This document shows, one piece after another, positions 34,403 through 42,250 of a DNA stretch of 64,000 nucleotides; position 1 is the first letter of the stretch, and each line of letters begins with the position of its first letter. Made by a program: the position numbers and the translations under genes. Location: assembly GCF_026241205.1 (NCBI RefSeq), contig NZ_JAPFQM010000001.1, positions 372,001 through 436,000 of the forward strand, written 5' to 3'. Source of the DNA: Thermomicrobium sp. 4228-Ro. GTDB taxonomy: Bacteria > Chloroflexota > Chloroflexia > Thermomicrobiales > Thermomicrobiaceae. The notes below the pieces were generated by a model. That model had not been told where the DNA came from and ran no database searches. It saw only the letters and a list, made by a program, of their open reading frames with translations.

Positions 34403-35389
34403 TTAAGCGATCTGCAGCACCGCAGCGCCGCGCACGCGCCCAGCCCGTACATCATCGAGCGCGCGGTTCGCGTCTTCGAGGCGATACACCTGCACCTCGG
34501 TGCGCACAGGCACCTGCGGAGCGAGGGACAAGAACTCCTCACCGTCTCGGCGCGTGAGGTTGGCGACCGAGCGAATCACTCGCTCCTCCCAGAGCAGTCC
34601 ATAGGGAAACGAGGGGATGTCGCTCATATGGATCCCCGCGCACACGACTGAGCCACCTTTTTCGAGCGCCCGCAGCGCCTGGGGTACCAGCGCGCCGACC
34701 GGTGCGAAGATGAGCGCCGCCTCGAGCGGTTCCGGCGGGAGCTCGTCCGATCCTCCCGCCCAGACGGCGCCGAGGCGGCGGGCGAACGCTTGCCCCTCCG
34801 TATCGCCAGGACGCGTGAAGGCATAGACCTGGCGCCCTTGCCAGACCGCGACCTGGGTGAGAATGTGGGCCGCTGCACCGAACCCATAGAACCCGATCCG
34901 CTGCGCTGGGCCAGCGAAACGCAATGCCCGGTACCCGATCAGTCCAGCGCACAGGAGCGGTGCTGCCTGAACATCCGGATAGCCTTCGGGAATTGGGAAA
35001 CAGTACCGCTCGTCGGCCACGGCGTACTCGGCGTAGCCACCATCGAGCGTGTAACCGGTGAAGCGGGCGCGATCACACAGGTTCTCGCGCCCGCTCCGAC
35101 AGTACCTACAATTACCACAGGTCCAGCCGAGCCACGGTACACCGACACGCTGCCCGGGGGCGAATCGTGTGGCACCGGCGCCGGCGCGGACGACCTCACC
35201 GACGATCTGGTGCCCGAGCACCAGCGGCAACTTCGGATCGGGAAGCTCACCGTCCACAATGTGGAGATCGGTCCGACAGACACCGCAGGCACGCACGCGT
35301 AAGAGAACCTGCCCGGCCCCTGGCTCCGGAACCGGAAGGTCACGCAGCACCAGCGGCTGCCTTGGTCGCTCGAGCACCATCGCGCGCAT
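34403..35389 (-). CDS. Zinc-dependent alcohol dehydrogenase
   Basis: 328 residues from the ATG at 35389 (MRAMVLERPRQPL). It is a medium-chain dehydrogenase of the AdhA type. Catalytic zinc ligands are in CGVCRTDLHIVDGE and LVLGHQIVGEVV; the structural zinc site is CGNCRYCRSGRENLC. GFYGFGAAAHILTQ is the nucleotide-binding turn. It oxidises an alcohol or reduces an aldehyde with NAD(P). It is last in the leftward operon, 2 nt behind a cyclase-family gene, so a role in processing the product of that pathway is likely. The real substrate is unknown. Confidence 0.88.
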   Translation of the reverse strand: MRAMVLERPRQPLVLRDLPVPEPGAGQVLLRVRACGVCRTDLHIVDGELPDPKLPLVLGHQIVGEVVRAGAGATRFAPGQRVGVPWLGWTCGNCRYCRSGRENLCDRARFTGYTLDGGYAEYAVADERYCFPIPEGYPDVQAAPLLCAGLIGYRALRFAGPAQRIGFYGFGAAAHILTQVAVWQGRQVYAFTRPGDTEGQAFARRLGAVWAGGSDELPPEPLEAALIFAPVGALVPQALRALEKGGSVVCAGIHMSDIPSFPYGLLWEERVIRSVANLTRRDGEEFLSLAPQVPVRTEVQVYRLEDANRALDDVRAGRVRGAAVLQIA

Positions 35390-35391
35390 CG

Positions 35392-36213
35392 CTACAGCTC
35401 GTCCTCGGGGACGAAAGCGACGAACCGGCAGAACGCCGCCTCCCCTCCTTTGAAGCGCCAGGGGAAGCAACCGACCATGACACGCCGATCGAGGATCCTG
35501 TCGATCTCCCCACCAGCATTCTCGATATGAATGACCCCGTGCGGAAAGAGCGCGAAGTGCATCACCTGATAGTCTGCGTCGGGCAGAAGCTCGCTGATCG
35601 GCTTCCCGTGCTTGGCCTCGAACTCCGGCACGAGATCCGCCCGGATTTTCCGGATCACGGTGTTGAACGGATGGTCAGCGGAAGCACAGTCGACCGCGAG
35701 CCAGGCGATCTTCCGCTCCAGCACCCAGTCAGCGAACGCCCGCGTCGGTCCAGGATGCTTGATGAAGTACCGCGTCTCGTCCGGTTGCCGCAATGCCGGA
35801 TCGGTCGCCCAGTCGCTCGGGTAGTAGTGGTGATAGCCGGTATGGATCACCAGGATGTCTCCGGGCTGGATCCGGATGCCGGTATCCCGTTCCCACTGCT
35901 CGAAGTGTTCGGGGCCGTAAATGTCGTAGTCGCCGATGCCATAGCGAGTGAGGTCAACGATACAGGCCCAGCCGACCAGCTTGTCGAGCGGGATCGAGGC
36001 GATATCGTCTCCACCAGTGATGAAGTGCAGCGGTGCATCCAAGTGCGTTCCGACATGAAGCGTGGACGAGATCCACTGGCCGCCTGCCCGCTCGAAGGCG
36101 ACGCGCTTGATCCACTTGACCGTCGGACCCTCGTAGAGCGCGAAACCGGGCGTATGGATGTCCCAGTCCTGGGAAAGATCCAGCACCCGGCACCGCGCCA
36201 GATCGACTACCAT
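35392..36213 (-). CDS. Cyclase-family metal hydrolase 1
   Basis: 273 residues. It belongs to the cyclase family (kynurenine formamidase, isatin hydrolase), which hydrolyses cyclic or acyl amides with Mn2+ or Zn2+. The metal motif STLHVGTHLDAPLHF is intact, with later ligands in LVIHTGYHHYY and AVDCASADHPFN. The ending HIENAGGEIDRILDRRVMVG and CFPWRFKGGEAAFCR are shared with the next upstream gene. It lies downstream of molybdenum hydroxylase genes, suggesting ring opening of a hydroxylated heterocycle. Confidence 0.85.
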   Translation of the reverse strand: MVVDLARCRVLDLSQDWDIHTPGFALYEGPTVKWIKRVAFERAGGQWISSTLHVGTHLDAPLHFITGGDDIASIPLDKLVGWACIVDLTRYGIGDYDIYGPEHFEQWERDTGIRIQPGDILVIHTGYHHYYPSDWATDPALRQPDETRYFIKHPGPTRAFADWVLERKIAWLAVDCASADHPFNTVIRKIRADLVPEFEAKHGKPISELLPDADYQVMHFALFPHGVIHIENAGGEIDRILDRRVMVGCFPWRFKGGEAAFCRFVAFVPEDEL

Positions 36214-36260
36214 CGAGCGACTCCTTCGTACTCACTCGCAACCGTAGGAAACAGCCTCTC

Positions 36261-37055
36261 TCAGGCTTCTTCGACGAAGGCGACGACCCGGCAGAACGCC
36301 GCCTCGCCCCCTTTGAACAGCCATGGGAAGACACCCAGCGTCAAGCGCCGGTTGTGCAGCTCCTTCCGCCCGATCTCCCCACCGAGGTTTTCGACATGGA
36401 TACAGTCATGCGGGAACAGCGCGTTGTGCGTCAGCTGGTAATGCTCCTCCGGAAACAGCTCGGCCAGCTTGTCACCGAACTTGCGCTCGCAGATCGTTCG
36501 AACCTTCTTCCACTGCTCGAGTCCGCCGCGCCCCAGGAACCGACCGATCGGCAGGTTCATCGGGTGGTCGGTGGAGACCATATCGACACCCCAGATCTTG
36601 ATCTTCTTGGCGATGAGCCAGTCCACGATCGACGGATGCGGACCAGGGTGCCGGAGAAGGTACTTTTCCTCGTCCGGTTCCTCACCGAACTGCGCATAGC
36701 GGTGCCAGCCGGTGTGGATGAAAAGGATATCGCCTTCGCGGACTTCGACCCGCTGCTCGATCATCTCGGGCGTGAAGATGTCGAGCTCGTCGAGCATGTC
36801 CGACAGGTCGACGATAACTCCCGGCCCGTACAGCCAGTCGAGCGGAATCTGGTCGATCGTCTTCCCACCGGTGATGAAGTGACGCGGTGCATCGAGGTGC
36901 GTGCCCATGTGATTCGAGGTCATGATGTATTGCGCGTTGACCCCATGCTCCGCCTTGCGCTTGATGTACTTGACCTCGAACGGTGGATAGAACGGCCAGA
37001 ATGAGACTTCCTGGTTGAGCGGTTGTGAGAGATCGTACAACTTGACTTTACCCAT
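36261..37055 (-). CDS. Cyclase-family metal hydrolase 2
   Basis: 264 residues from the ATG at 37055 (MGKVKLYDLSQPLNQEVSFW), which has a GGGAAGGGGAAGG site. It is a paralogue of the neighbour, with the motif NHMGTHLDAPRHFITGG and later LFIHTGWHRYA and VDMVSTDHPMN. The C-termini of the two match (GVFPWLFKGGEAAFCRVVAF). Two different members in one operon may form a hetero-oligomer or act on successive ring-opening steps. The exact amide substrate is not predictable. Confidence 0.85.
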   Translation of the reverse strand: MGKVKLYDLSQPLNQEVSFWPFYPPFEVKYIKRKAEHGVNAQYIMTSNHMGTHLDAPRHFITGGKTIDQIPLDWLYGPGVIVDLSDMLDELDIFTPEMIEQRVEVREGDILFIHTGWHRYAQFGEEPDEEKYLLRHPGPHPSIVDWLIAKKIKIWGVDMVSTDHPMNLPIGRFLGRGGLEQWKKVRTICERKFGDKLAELFPEEHYQLTHNALFPHDCIHVENLGGEIGRKELHNRRLTLGVFPWLFKGGEAAFCRVVAFVEEA

Positions 37056-37121
37056 CGCGCCTTCCCCTTCCCTCCGCACTGATCCCATACTGCTCTCCAG
37101 CTCGTTTCGTGCGTTGGCGCA

Positions 37122-39498
37122 TCAGCCCTCCGCAGGATGCGTCAGACGCCAGATCGTATCCGGATCGAGCGGCATTCGCGTGATCCGCACCCCGAAGGGT
37201 TGCAAGGCATCCTCGACTGCCGCGGCGAACACGGCCGGCATGGGGATCGCTCCGGCCTCCCCGACTCCTTTGACACCGATCGGATTGAGCGGTGAGGGCG
37301 TCTCCTGATGTGCGACCTCGATGCGCGGTATTTCCATCGCTGTCGGCATCAAGAAGTCCATGAAGCTCGCGTTCAACAATTGCCCGTTCTCGTCGTAATG
37401 GAGCTTCTCGTAGAAGGCTCCGCCGATTCCCTGGGCGATCCCACCGTGCACCTGTCCCTCGACGACCAGCGGGTTGATCAGCTTGCCGCAGTCGTGCACG
37501 ACCCAGAGCTTGCGGAAGACGACTTGACCGGTGTCGATATCCACTTCGACCAGCGCCCCCACTGCACCGCTCGCCCACGTCGCATGTGGGGGAGAGTAGT
37601 ACTCCGTCGCCTCCAGCGCCGGCTGGCGTCCGGGCGGGAGTGCTGGCCCTGTCCAGGGACGCGGTCGGACCACGAGATCGCCGGAGTAGGCGTACCGCAA
37701 CGGGTTCGCCAACTGCGCCACCTGTGCCCAGGTGAAACCGCGTTCCGGTGCGCCGCGGACGAATACCCGGCCGTCCTCGACGACCAAGTCCTCCGGCGCG
37801 ACCTCGAGCTCTTCGGCCACCAGCGCGAGGCCCTGCTCGCGCACCTTACGAGCGGCCAAGGCAACGGCGCTCCCGCACACCACCGCGCTCCGGCTCGCAT
37901 AGGTCCCCGAGCCGAACTGGAAATGCTCCGTATCGCCCTCGTAGACCTGCACGGACTCGAGCGGGACCTGCAGCTCCTCCGCCACGATCTGAGCCAGGAT
38001 CGTCTTGTGCGCCTGCCCCTGCTGCGGCATCCCAGTGGCCACGTACACCTGTCCGGTCGGCTCGATCCGAACCGTCGCCCCCTCGTACGGCCCGATACCG
38101 GTACCCTCGACGTAGCAGGCGATGCCGACCCCGACGTATCGCCCCTCCGCCCGCAGACGCGGGAGTTCCTCCTGGATCAGGCGCTGGTAGTCCATGCGCT
38201 CGAGCAGCAGGTCGAGCATACCGGGATAGTTACCGCTGTCGTAACGGGTCGGCGCCCCGTCCTGGAAGATCAGTCCCACATCGTAGGGAAACTCGTCCGG
38301 CTGGATGAAGTTGCGGCGTCGGACTTCCGCGCGGTCGAGCCCGAGCTCATCCGCTACGCGATCCAGCAGCCGTTCCATGACGAAGCAGGCATGGGGACGG
38401 CCAGCACCACGGTAGGGGCTGACCGGGACGGTATTGGAATAGACAGCGCGAAACTCGACGTGGTAGTTGGGAACTTTGTACGGTCCGGGCAATTGGCACG
38501 CCGTGATGATCGGCACGATGATGCCATAGGGCGTGTAGGCACCGGCATCGTGGAGGAAGCGGTCGCGGATCCCGAGGATGCGTCCCTCGGCATCGACGGC
38601 GATCTCGGCTTCGTGGATTTGTAGTCGCTCGTGGTTGGTCCCCACGAAGTGCTCGAGGCGATCTTCCGCCCATTTCACCGGCCGGCCGAGAATCATGGCG
38701 GCATAGGGAATCAGCACTTCTTCCGGATAGACCATGATCTTGCAGCCGAACCCACCACCGACGTCCGGCGCGATGACTCGAACCTGTGTCGGCGCGAGAC
38801 CGAACAGTGCTGCCAGCGCATTCCGGATCACGATAGGGGCCTGCGTGGTATCCCAGACCTCGAGGACCGCTTCTTCGCCCGGATTCCATGTCGGCCAGAA
38901 CCGCACGTGTCTCGATCGGCATACCGGCGCTGCGCTCGATCACGAGGCGTTCGCGAAAGACGTGTGCCGCCTCGGCGAACGCCCGTTCCGGATCCCCGAC
39001 GATTCCCACGTAGTGTGCCGCGACGTTCGTCCCCAGCTCTTCGTGCACCAGCGGTGCTCCAGGCTGTACTGCACGCTCGATATCGACGACCGGCGGCAGC
39101 TCCTCCCACTCCACGACGATCGCCTCCAGGGCGTCTTCCGCAGCATACCGGCTCTCGGCGATCACCATTGCCACCGGCTCGCCGACATGGTTGACCTCGT
39201 CCCTGGCCAGTGCATAGCGCGTATACGGGTGCGTGAGGTCCGGATGCGGAATGAGCAACGGCATCCGGCGCTGGCAGGGTCCGATGTCCTGGTAGGTCCA
39301 GACGGCGACGACACCCGGCGTCGCCCGCGCCGCTGTCACGTCAATCGAGCGGATCCGCGCATGCGCGAGTGGGCTCCGCAGGAACGCGACGTGCAGTTGC
39401 CCTGGCAGGTCGATGTCGTCGACGTAGCGACCGTGCCCCGTCAGCAAGCGCGGATCCTCAGCCCGCTTGACCGGTTCACCGAAGAAACGGGTCGGCAT
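37122..39498 (-). pseudogene. Molybdenum hydroxylase large subunit (CoxL/XdhA family), single frameshift
   Basis: Read together, the two frames encode about 791 residues, the normal length. The first frame (39498 to about 38888) covers MPTRFFGEPVKRAEDPRLLTG to PIETRAVLAD. The second resumes WNPGEEAVLEVWDTTQAPIV and runs intact to 37122. Removing one base near 38886-38890 (GACATGG to GACTGG) restores the frame. The pterin-binding region (PDVGGGFGCK), the loop SPYRGAGRPHACFVMERLLD and the catalytic Glu in GVKGVGEAGAI are present. The form-I CO dehydrogenase loop AYRCSFR is absent, so this is an aldehyde-oxidase/xanthine-dehydrogenase-like or form-II enzyme. No other stop occurs, so the lesion is recent or an assembly error. 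Confidence 0.85.
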
Positions 39499-39517
39499 GG
39501 TTCGCCTCCAACCCTCG

Positions 39518-40012
39518 TCAGCTCGATCGCAACAGCTGTGCCGCGTACCGTGCCGCTTCGACGATGTTCTGATACCCGGTGCAGCGACAGAGATTGCCGG
39601 AGATCGCCTCGCGGATCTCTTCCTCTGTCGGATCGGGGTGCTCCGCGAGAAACGCTTTCAGGACCATCAACATACCGGGCGTGCAATAGCCGCACTGGAG
39701 CCCATGCTTTTCCCAGAAGGCGCGCTGCAGGGGATGCAGTTCGCCGTCGCGCGGTGCCAGTCCCTCGACTGTCTCGATCGCGTGCCCGTCGACCTGCACC
39801 GCGAACAGTAGACAGCTCCGCACCGGCTCACCGTCGAGGAGCACGGTGCAGGCACCGCACACCCCGTGCTCGCAGCCGACGTGCGTGCCGGTCAGGCCGA
39901 GCTCGTGGCGCAAGAAATCGGACAGGAGCAGGCGCGCTTCGACATCGCGCTCGTAGACGGCCCCATTCACAGTGACCCGGATCGTCCGGCGTTCCGTACC
40001 CACCGCACTCAT
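39518..40012 (-). CDS. Molybdenum hydroxylase [2Fe-2S] subunit (CoxS-like)
   Basis: 164 residues. The N-terminal plant-ferredoxin-type cluster site reads VGCEHGVCGACTVLLDGEPVRSC. The C-terminal helical cluster site has LQCGYCTPGM and GNLCRCTGYQ. Both clusters pass electrons from the molybdenum centre to FAD. Its start overlaps the end of the FAD subunit by 4 nt, and the large subunit starts 19 nt after its stop. Confidence 0.95.
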   Translation of the reverse strand: MSAVGTERRTIRVTVNGAVYERDVEARLLLSDFLRHELGLTGTHVGCEHGVCGACTVLLDGEPVRSCLLFAVQVDGHAIETVEGLAPRDGELHPLQRAFWEKHGLQCGYCTPGMLMVLKAFLAEHPDPTEEEIREAISGNLCRCTGYQNIVEAARYAAQLLRSS

Positions 40013-40893
40013 CGGTTCATCCCTTCCAGCGCTCGCTGTGCCGCCAATGCCAGTGCCCGCTCGGCGAGGACGCCAGCGACGAAGCGTCGATACGCTGCCG
40101 AGGCGTGGATATCGCTGGTCGGATCCAGTTCTTCTCGGACAGCAGCCGCTGCGGCACGCCAGGTCTCGGGAGCCAGCGGCTGCCCGCGCAAAGCCGCCTC
40201 AGCCGAGCGCGCACGCACCGGTGTCCCGCTCACCCCGATAAAACTCAGTCGCGCATCCTCGATCGTCCGTCCATCGTCCGACAGCGTCACCACTGCGCCG
40301 ATTCCGACCAAGGCATAGTCACCGTGTCGGCGCGCGACTTCCAGCCAGGCGGTCCCGCTCCGGGTCGGAAGGACCGGAAAACGGACGGCGGTCACGAGTT
40401 CGTCCGCTGCGGCAACGGTCGTCAAGAGATCGACGAAGAACTCGCCCGCTGGTACCACCCGCTGGCCGTTTCGACTCCGCAGCTCGACCGCACCGTCGAG
40501 CGCCACCAGCACCCCTGGGAGCTCAGCCGCTGGGTCAGCATGCGCGATACTCCCTCCGACCGTGCCCCGCGTGCGGATCGGAAGATGGCCGACGTAGCGG
40601 ATCGCTTCTGCCAGCAACGGCTGGTACTGTGCTACCGACGGCGACCGTTCCACGGCTCGGTGCCGCGTCATCGCCTTGACGCGCAGGAAACCGTTCTCGA
40701 GCTCGATCCCGTCCAGTTCGGCTATCCTGTTGAGATCGACGAGGACGCTCGGTCGGGCCAGGCGCATGTTCAGCATGGGAACGAGACTCTGGCCACCGGC
40801 CAGTGGCTTCGCCTCGTCGCCGAGGTCAGCAAGAAGGGCGAGTGCTTCCTCGAGGCTCTCCGGTGCTGTGTAGCGAAAGCGCGGTGGCTTCAT
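40009..40893 (-). CDS. Molybdenum hydroxylase FAD subunit (CoxM-like)
   Basis: 294 residues from the ATG at 40893 with GAGGGGAT 6 nt upstream. FAD contacts are KPLAGGQSLVPMLNMRLA and RTRGTVGGSIAHADPAAELP. It hands electrons from the iron-sulfur subunit to an acceptor. It is first gene of the leftward operon. Its start codon overlaps that of the divergent DUF2877 frame (CATG at 40891-40894), so promoters for one or both must lie inside coding sequence or the DUF2877 start is further right. Confidence 0.93.
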   Translation of the reverse strand: MKPPRFRYTAPESLEEALALLADLGDEAKPLAGGQSLVPMLNMRLARPSVLVDLNRIAELDGIELENGFLRVKAMTRHRAVERSPSVAQYQPLLAEAIRYVGHLPIRTRGTVGGSIAHADPAAELPGVLVALDGAVELRSRNGQRVVPAGEFFVDLLTTVAAADELVTAVRFPVLPTRSGTAWLEVARRHGDYALVGIGAVVTLSDDGRTIEDARLSFIGVSGTPVRARSAEAALRGQPLAPETWRAAAAAVREELDPTSDIHASAAYRRFVAGVLAERALALAAQRALEGMNR

Positions 40894-41857
40894 GGACGAT
40901 CCCCTCACTCCTGCTCGTCCGACACGTTATTCTCCAGCGACTCCCCGTGCGCGCCCCTCGCCTCCTGAGTCCAGCGGGAGTACCGGCACCGCACTGCGAC
41001 GTCCCTCTCTCCGTCTGGTCGCGAGCCCGGTCGTGCCGCTCGTCTTCGGACCTCCGCGCGAGCTGCGGGCCGTCGCGGCCTACCCGCGCGCAGTCTACCT
41101 GACCGACGGCTCGCGGTGGGTCTCGCTGGTCACACCAGGCGCCTTGCTCCCACCCGACGGCCTCCACTTGGAGGCCCAGGACGACCTGTCGGTACGCGTA
41201 CCACCGGGTGCGATCGTGCGGATCGGCCGCGGCCGGCTCGAACTCCCCAGCGGCTCGGCACTCGTGGCGACTCCAGCGACGCGCCTGTGGCTCCCGGTAG
41301 TCCGTCCCGGCAATCGTCCAAGGCGATGCTCGATGCAGCTCGCGGCTGCGTTGCTGTGCGACCTGCCGCCGCAGCCCCCAGTCGCCGATCCCTTCGCCCT
41401 GCGCGTTACGCCCCGGCTCCACACACTGTACGGTGCGGTGCTGCGCAGCCTGTCGCAGGAACGGATGGACGAGGCGATCCAGCATGTCGTGACACTGGCC
41501 GGTCTCGGCCCCGGACTCACGCCGCTCGGCGACGACGTACTCGCTGGCATGCTCCTCGCACTCTCGCTGCTTGCACCTTACTTGCCGGAAAACTGGCTCA
41601 GCTACCGGTACGATCTGGCGGTCGCGGCTGCCGCTCGAACCACCGGCCGCAGCGCGAGTTGGCTCCAGCTGGCTGGGAACGGCGCGTTCGCTCGTCCCTT
41701 CCTGGTCTTCGGCCGCGCGCTCCAGCGGTGCGACCGGCGTCACGCTCCAGCGCTCCTCAGGCACGTCCTCGCTACCGGTTCCACCTCCGGCTGGGGCGTC
41801 GCCTACGGTCTGCTGACGACCTACCGCGAACTCGGCTCCCTGGTTGGTCTCGAATAA
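40892..41857 (+). CDS. allH: DUF2877 protein, oxamate carbamoyltransferase subunit AllH-like
   Basis: Up to 321 residues. The DUF2877 hallmark LAGLGPGLTPLGDDVLAGML is clear, as is the C-terminal HVLATGSTSGWGVAYGLL. In E. coli the homologue (YlbF) acts with FdrA and YlbE as oxamate transcarbamylase, which transfers carbamoyl from oxalurate to phosphate. The first 40 residues are Pro/Arg-rich and unlike the family, so the real start is probably downstream, for example GTG 41033. It is separated from allF by a 393-bp regulatory gap. Confidence 0.8.
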   Translation: MDDPLTPARPTRYSPATPRARPSPPESSGSTGTALRRPSLRLVASPVVPLVFGPPRELRAVAAYPRAVYLTDGSRWVSLVTPGALLPPDGLHLEAQDDLSVRVPPGAIVRIGRGRLELPSGSALVATPATRLWLPVVRPGNRPRRCSMQLAAALLCDLPPQPPVADPFALRVTPRLHTLYGAVLRSLSQERMDEAIQHVVTLAGLGPGLTPLGDDVLAGMLLALSLLAPYLPENWLSYRYDLAVAAAARTTGRSASWLQLAGNGAFARPFLVFGRALQRCDRRHAPALLRHVLATGSTSGWGVAYGLLTTYRELGSLVGLE

Positions 41858-42030
41858 CGCGAGGTTCGCCTTCGATCGCATGCAGAACCCGTCTCGATCG
41901 CTGTCGGGTGAGCGAAACACCGCACCCACTCGCTGCTCGTGCCCAGTCGGTTGAGAAAAGCAACGATCCATGCCATCGACTCCTTGCCGATGGCGCGAAC
42001 GAGACCGCTGTTCGTTGGCCGAAAAAGCCG

Positions 42031-42056
42031 AGAGGAGCTCGTCGCGGAGCTCCTCT
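42031..42056. promoter_or_regulatory. 26-nt inverted repeat at the allF promoter, candidate operator
   Basis: AGAGGAGCTC (42031-42040) and GAGCTCCTCT (42047-42056) form a perfect 10-bp inverted repeat around GTCGCG. Its last base is the first of the -35 hexamer. As DNA it looks like the site of a dimeric repressor or activator. As minus-strand RNA it would be a hairpin followed by a five-T run, but no minus-strand gene needs ending here. Confidence 0.5.
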
Positions 42057-42084
42057 TGCCCTCGGGCGACGCGAGCAGTATAGT
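42056..42084 (+). promoter_or_regulatory. Promoter of the allFGK operon
   Basis: TTGCCC (42056-42061) and TATAGT (42079-42084) are 17 nt apart. The start would be near 42091, giving a leader of about 160 nt before allF. Confidence 0.6.
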
Positions 42085-42090
42085 CTGGGC

Positions 42091-42233
42091 GAGTCGAGCG
42101 TGTCAACGAGCCGGGTCTCGTCTTCTCGCCGATCGTGTTAGGAGGGTAGTCCCGGGAACGCGGCTCACCAGAGAGATCAGCAGTCGAGTGGCCAGCCTGG
42201 AAACTGCTCCAGGTTGGCCTGGCTACTTTTTTT
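42091..42233 (+). promoter_or_regulatory. allF leader with intrinsic terminator and competing helix
   Basis: A stem of 42188-42200 pairs with 42209-42213 and 42219-42226 (outer helix GTGGCCAG with CTGGCTAC, inner CCTGG with CCAGG, TTGGC bulged) and is followed at once by seven T (42227-42233), a textbook intrinsic terminator 8 nt before the allF ribosome site. AGCAGT (42179-42184) can instead pair with ACTGCT (42203-42208) in its loop. Upstream, GAGCC (from 42109) can pair with GGCTC (to 42166) and CCGGG with CCCGG. The layout resembles a riboswitch or protein-controlled attenuator. No known class was matched. Confidence 0.6.
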
Positions 42234-42250
42234 GGAGCGAGGAGGGAGCG

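Noticed and set aside
37122-38906. A separate short Mo-enzyme subunit starting at 38906
   Set aside because: The frame begins at a GTG inside the conserved core and lacks the N-terminal domain, which is encoded directly upstream in another frame. A frameshift is the simpler reading.
42091-42233. T-box leader before allF
   Set aside because: AGGGTAGTCCCGGGAACGCGG superficially resembles the T-box AGGGTGGNACCGCG, but spacing and pairing do not fit and the gene is not amino-acid related.
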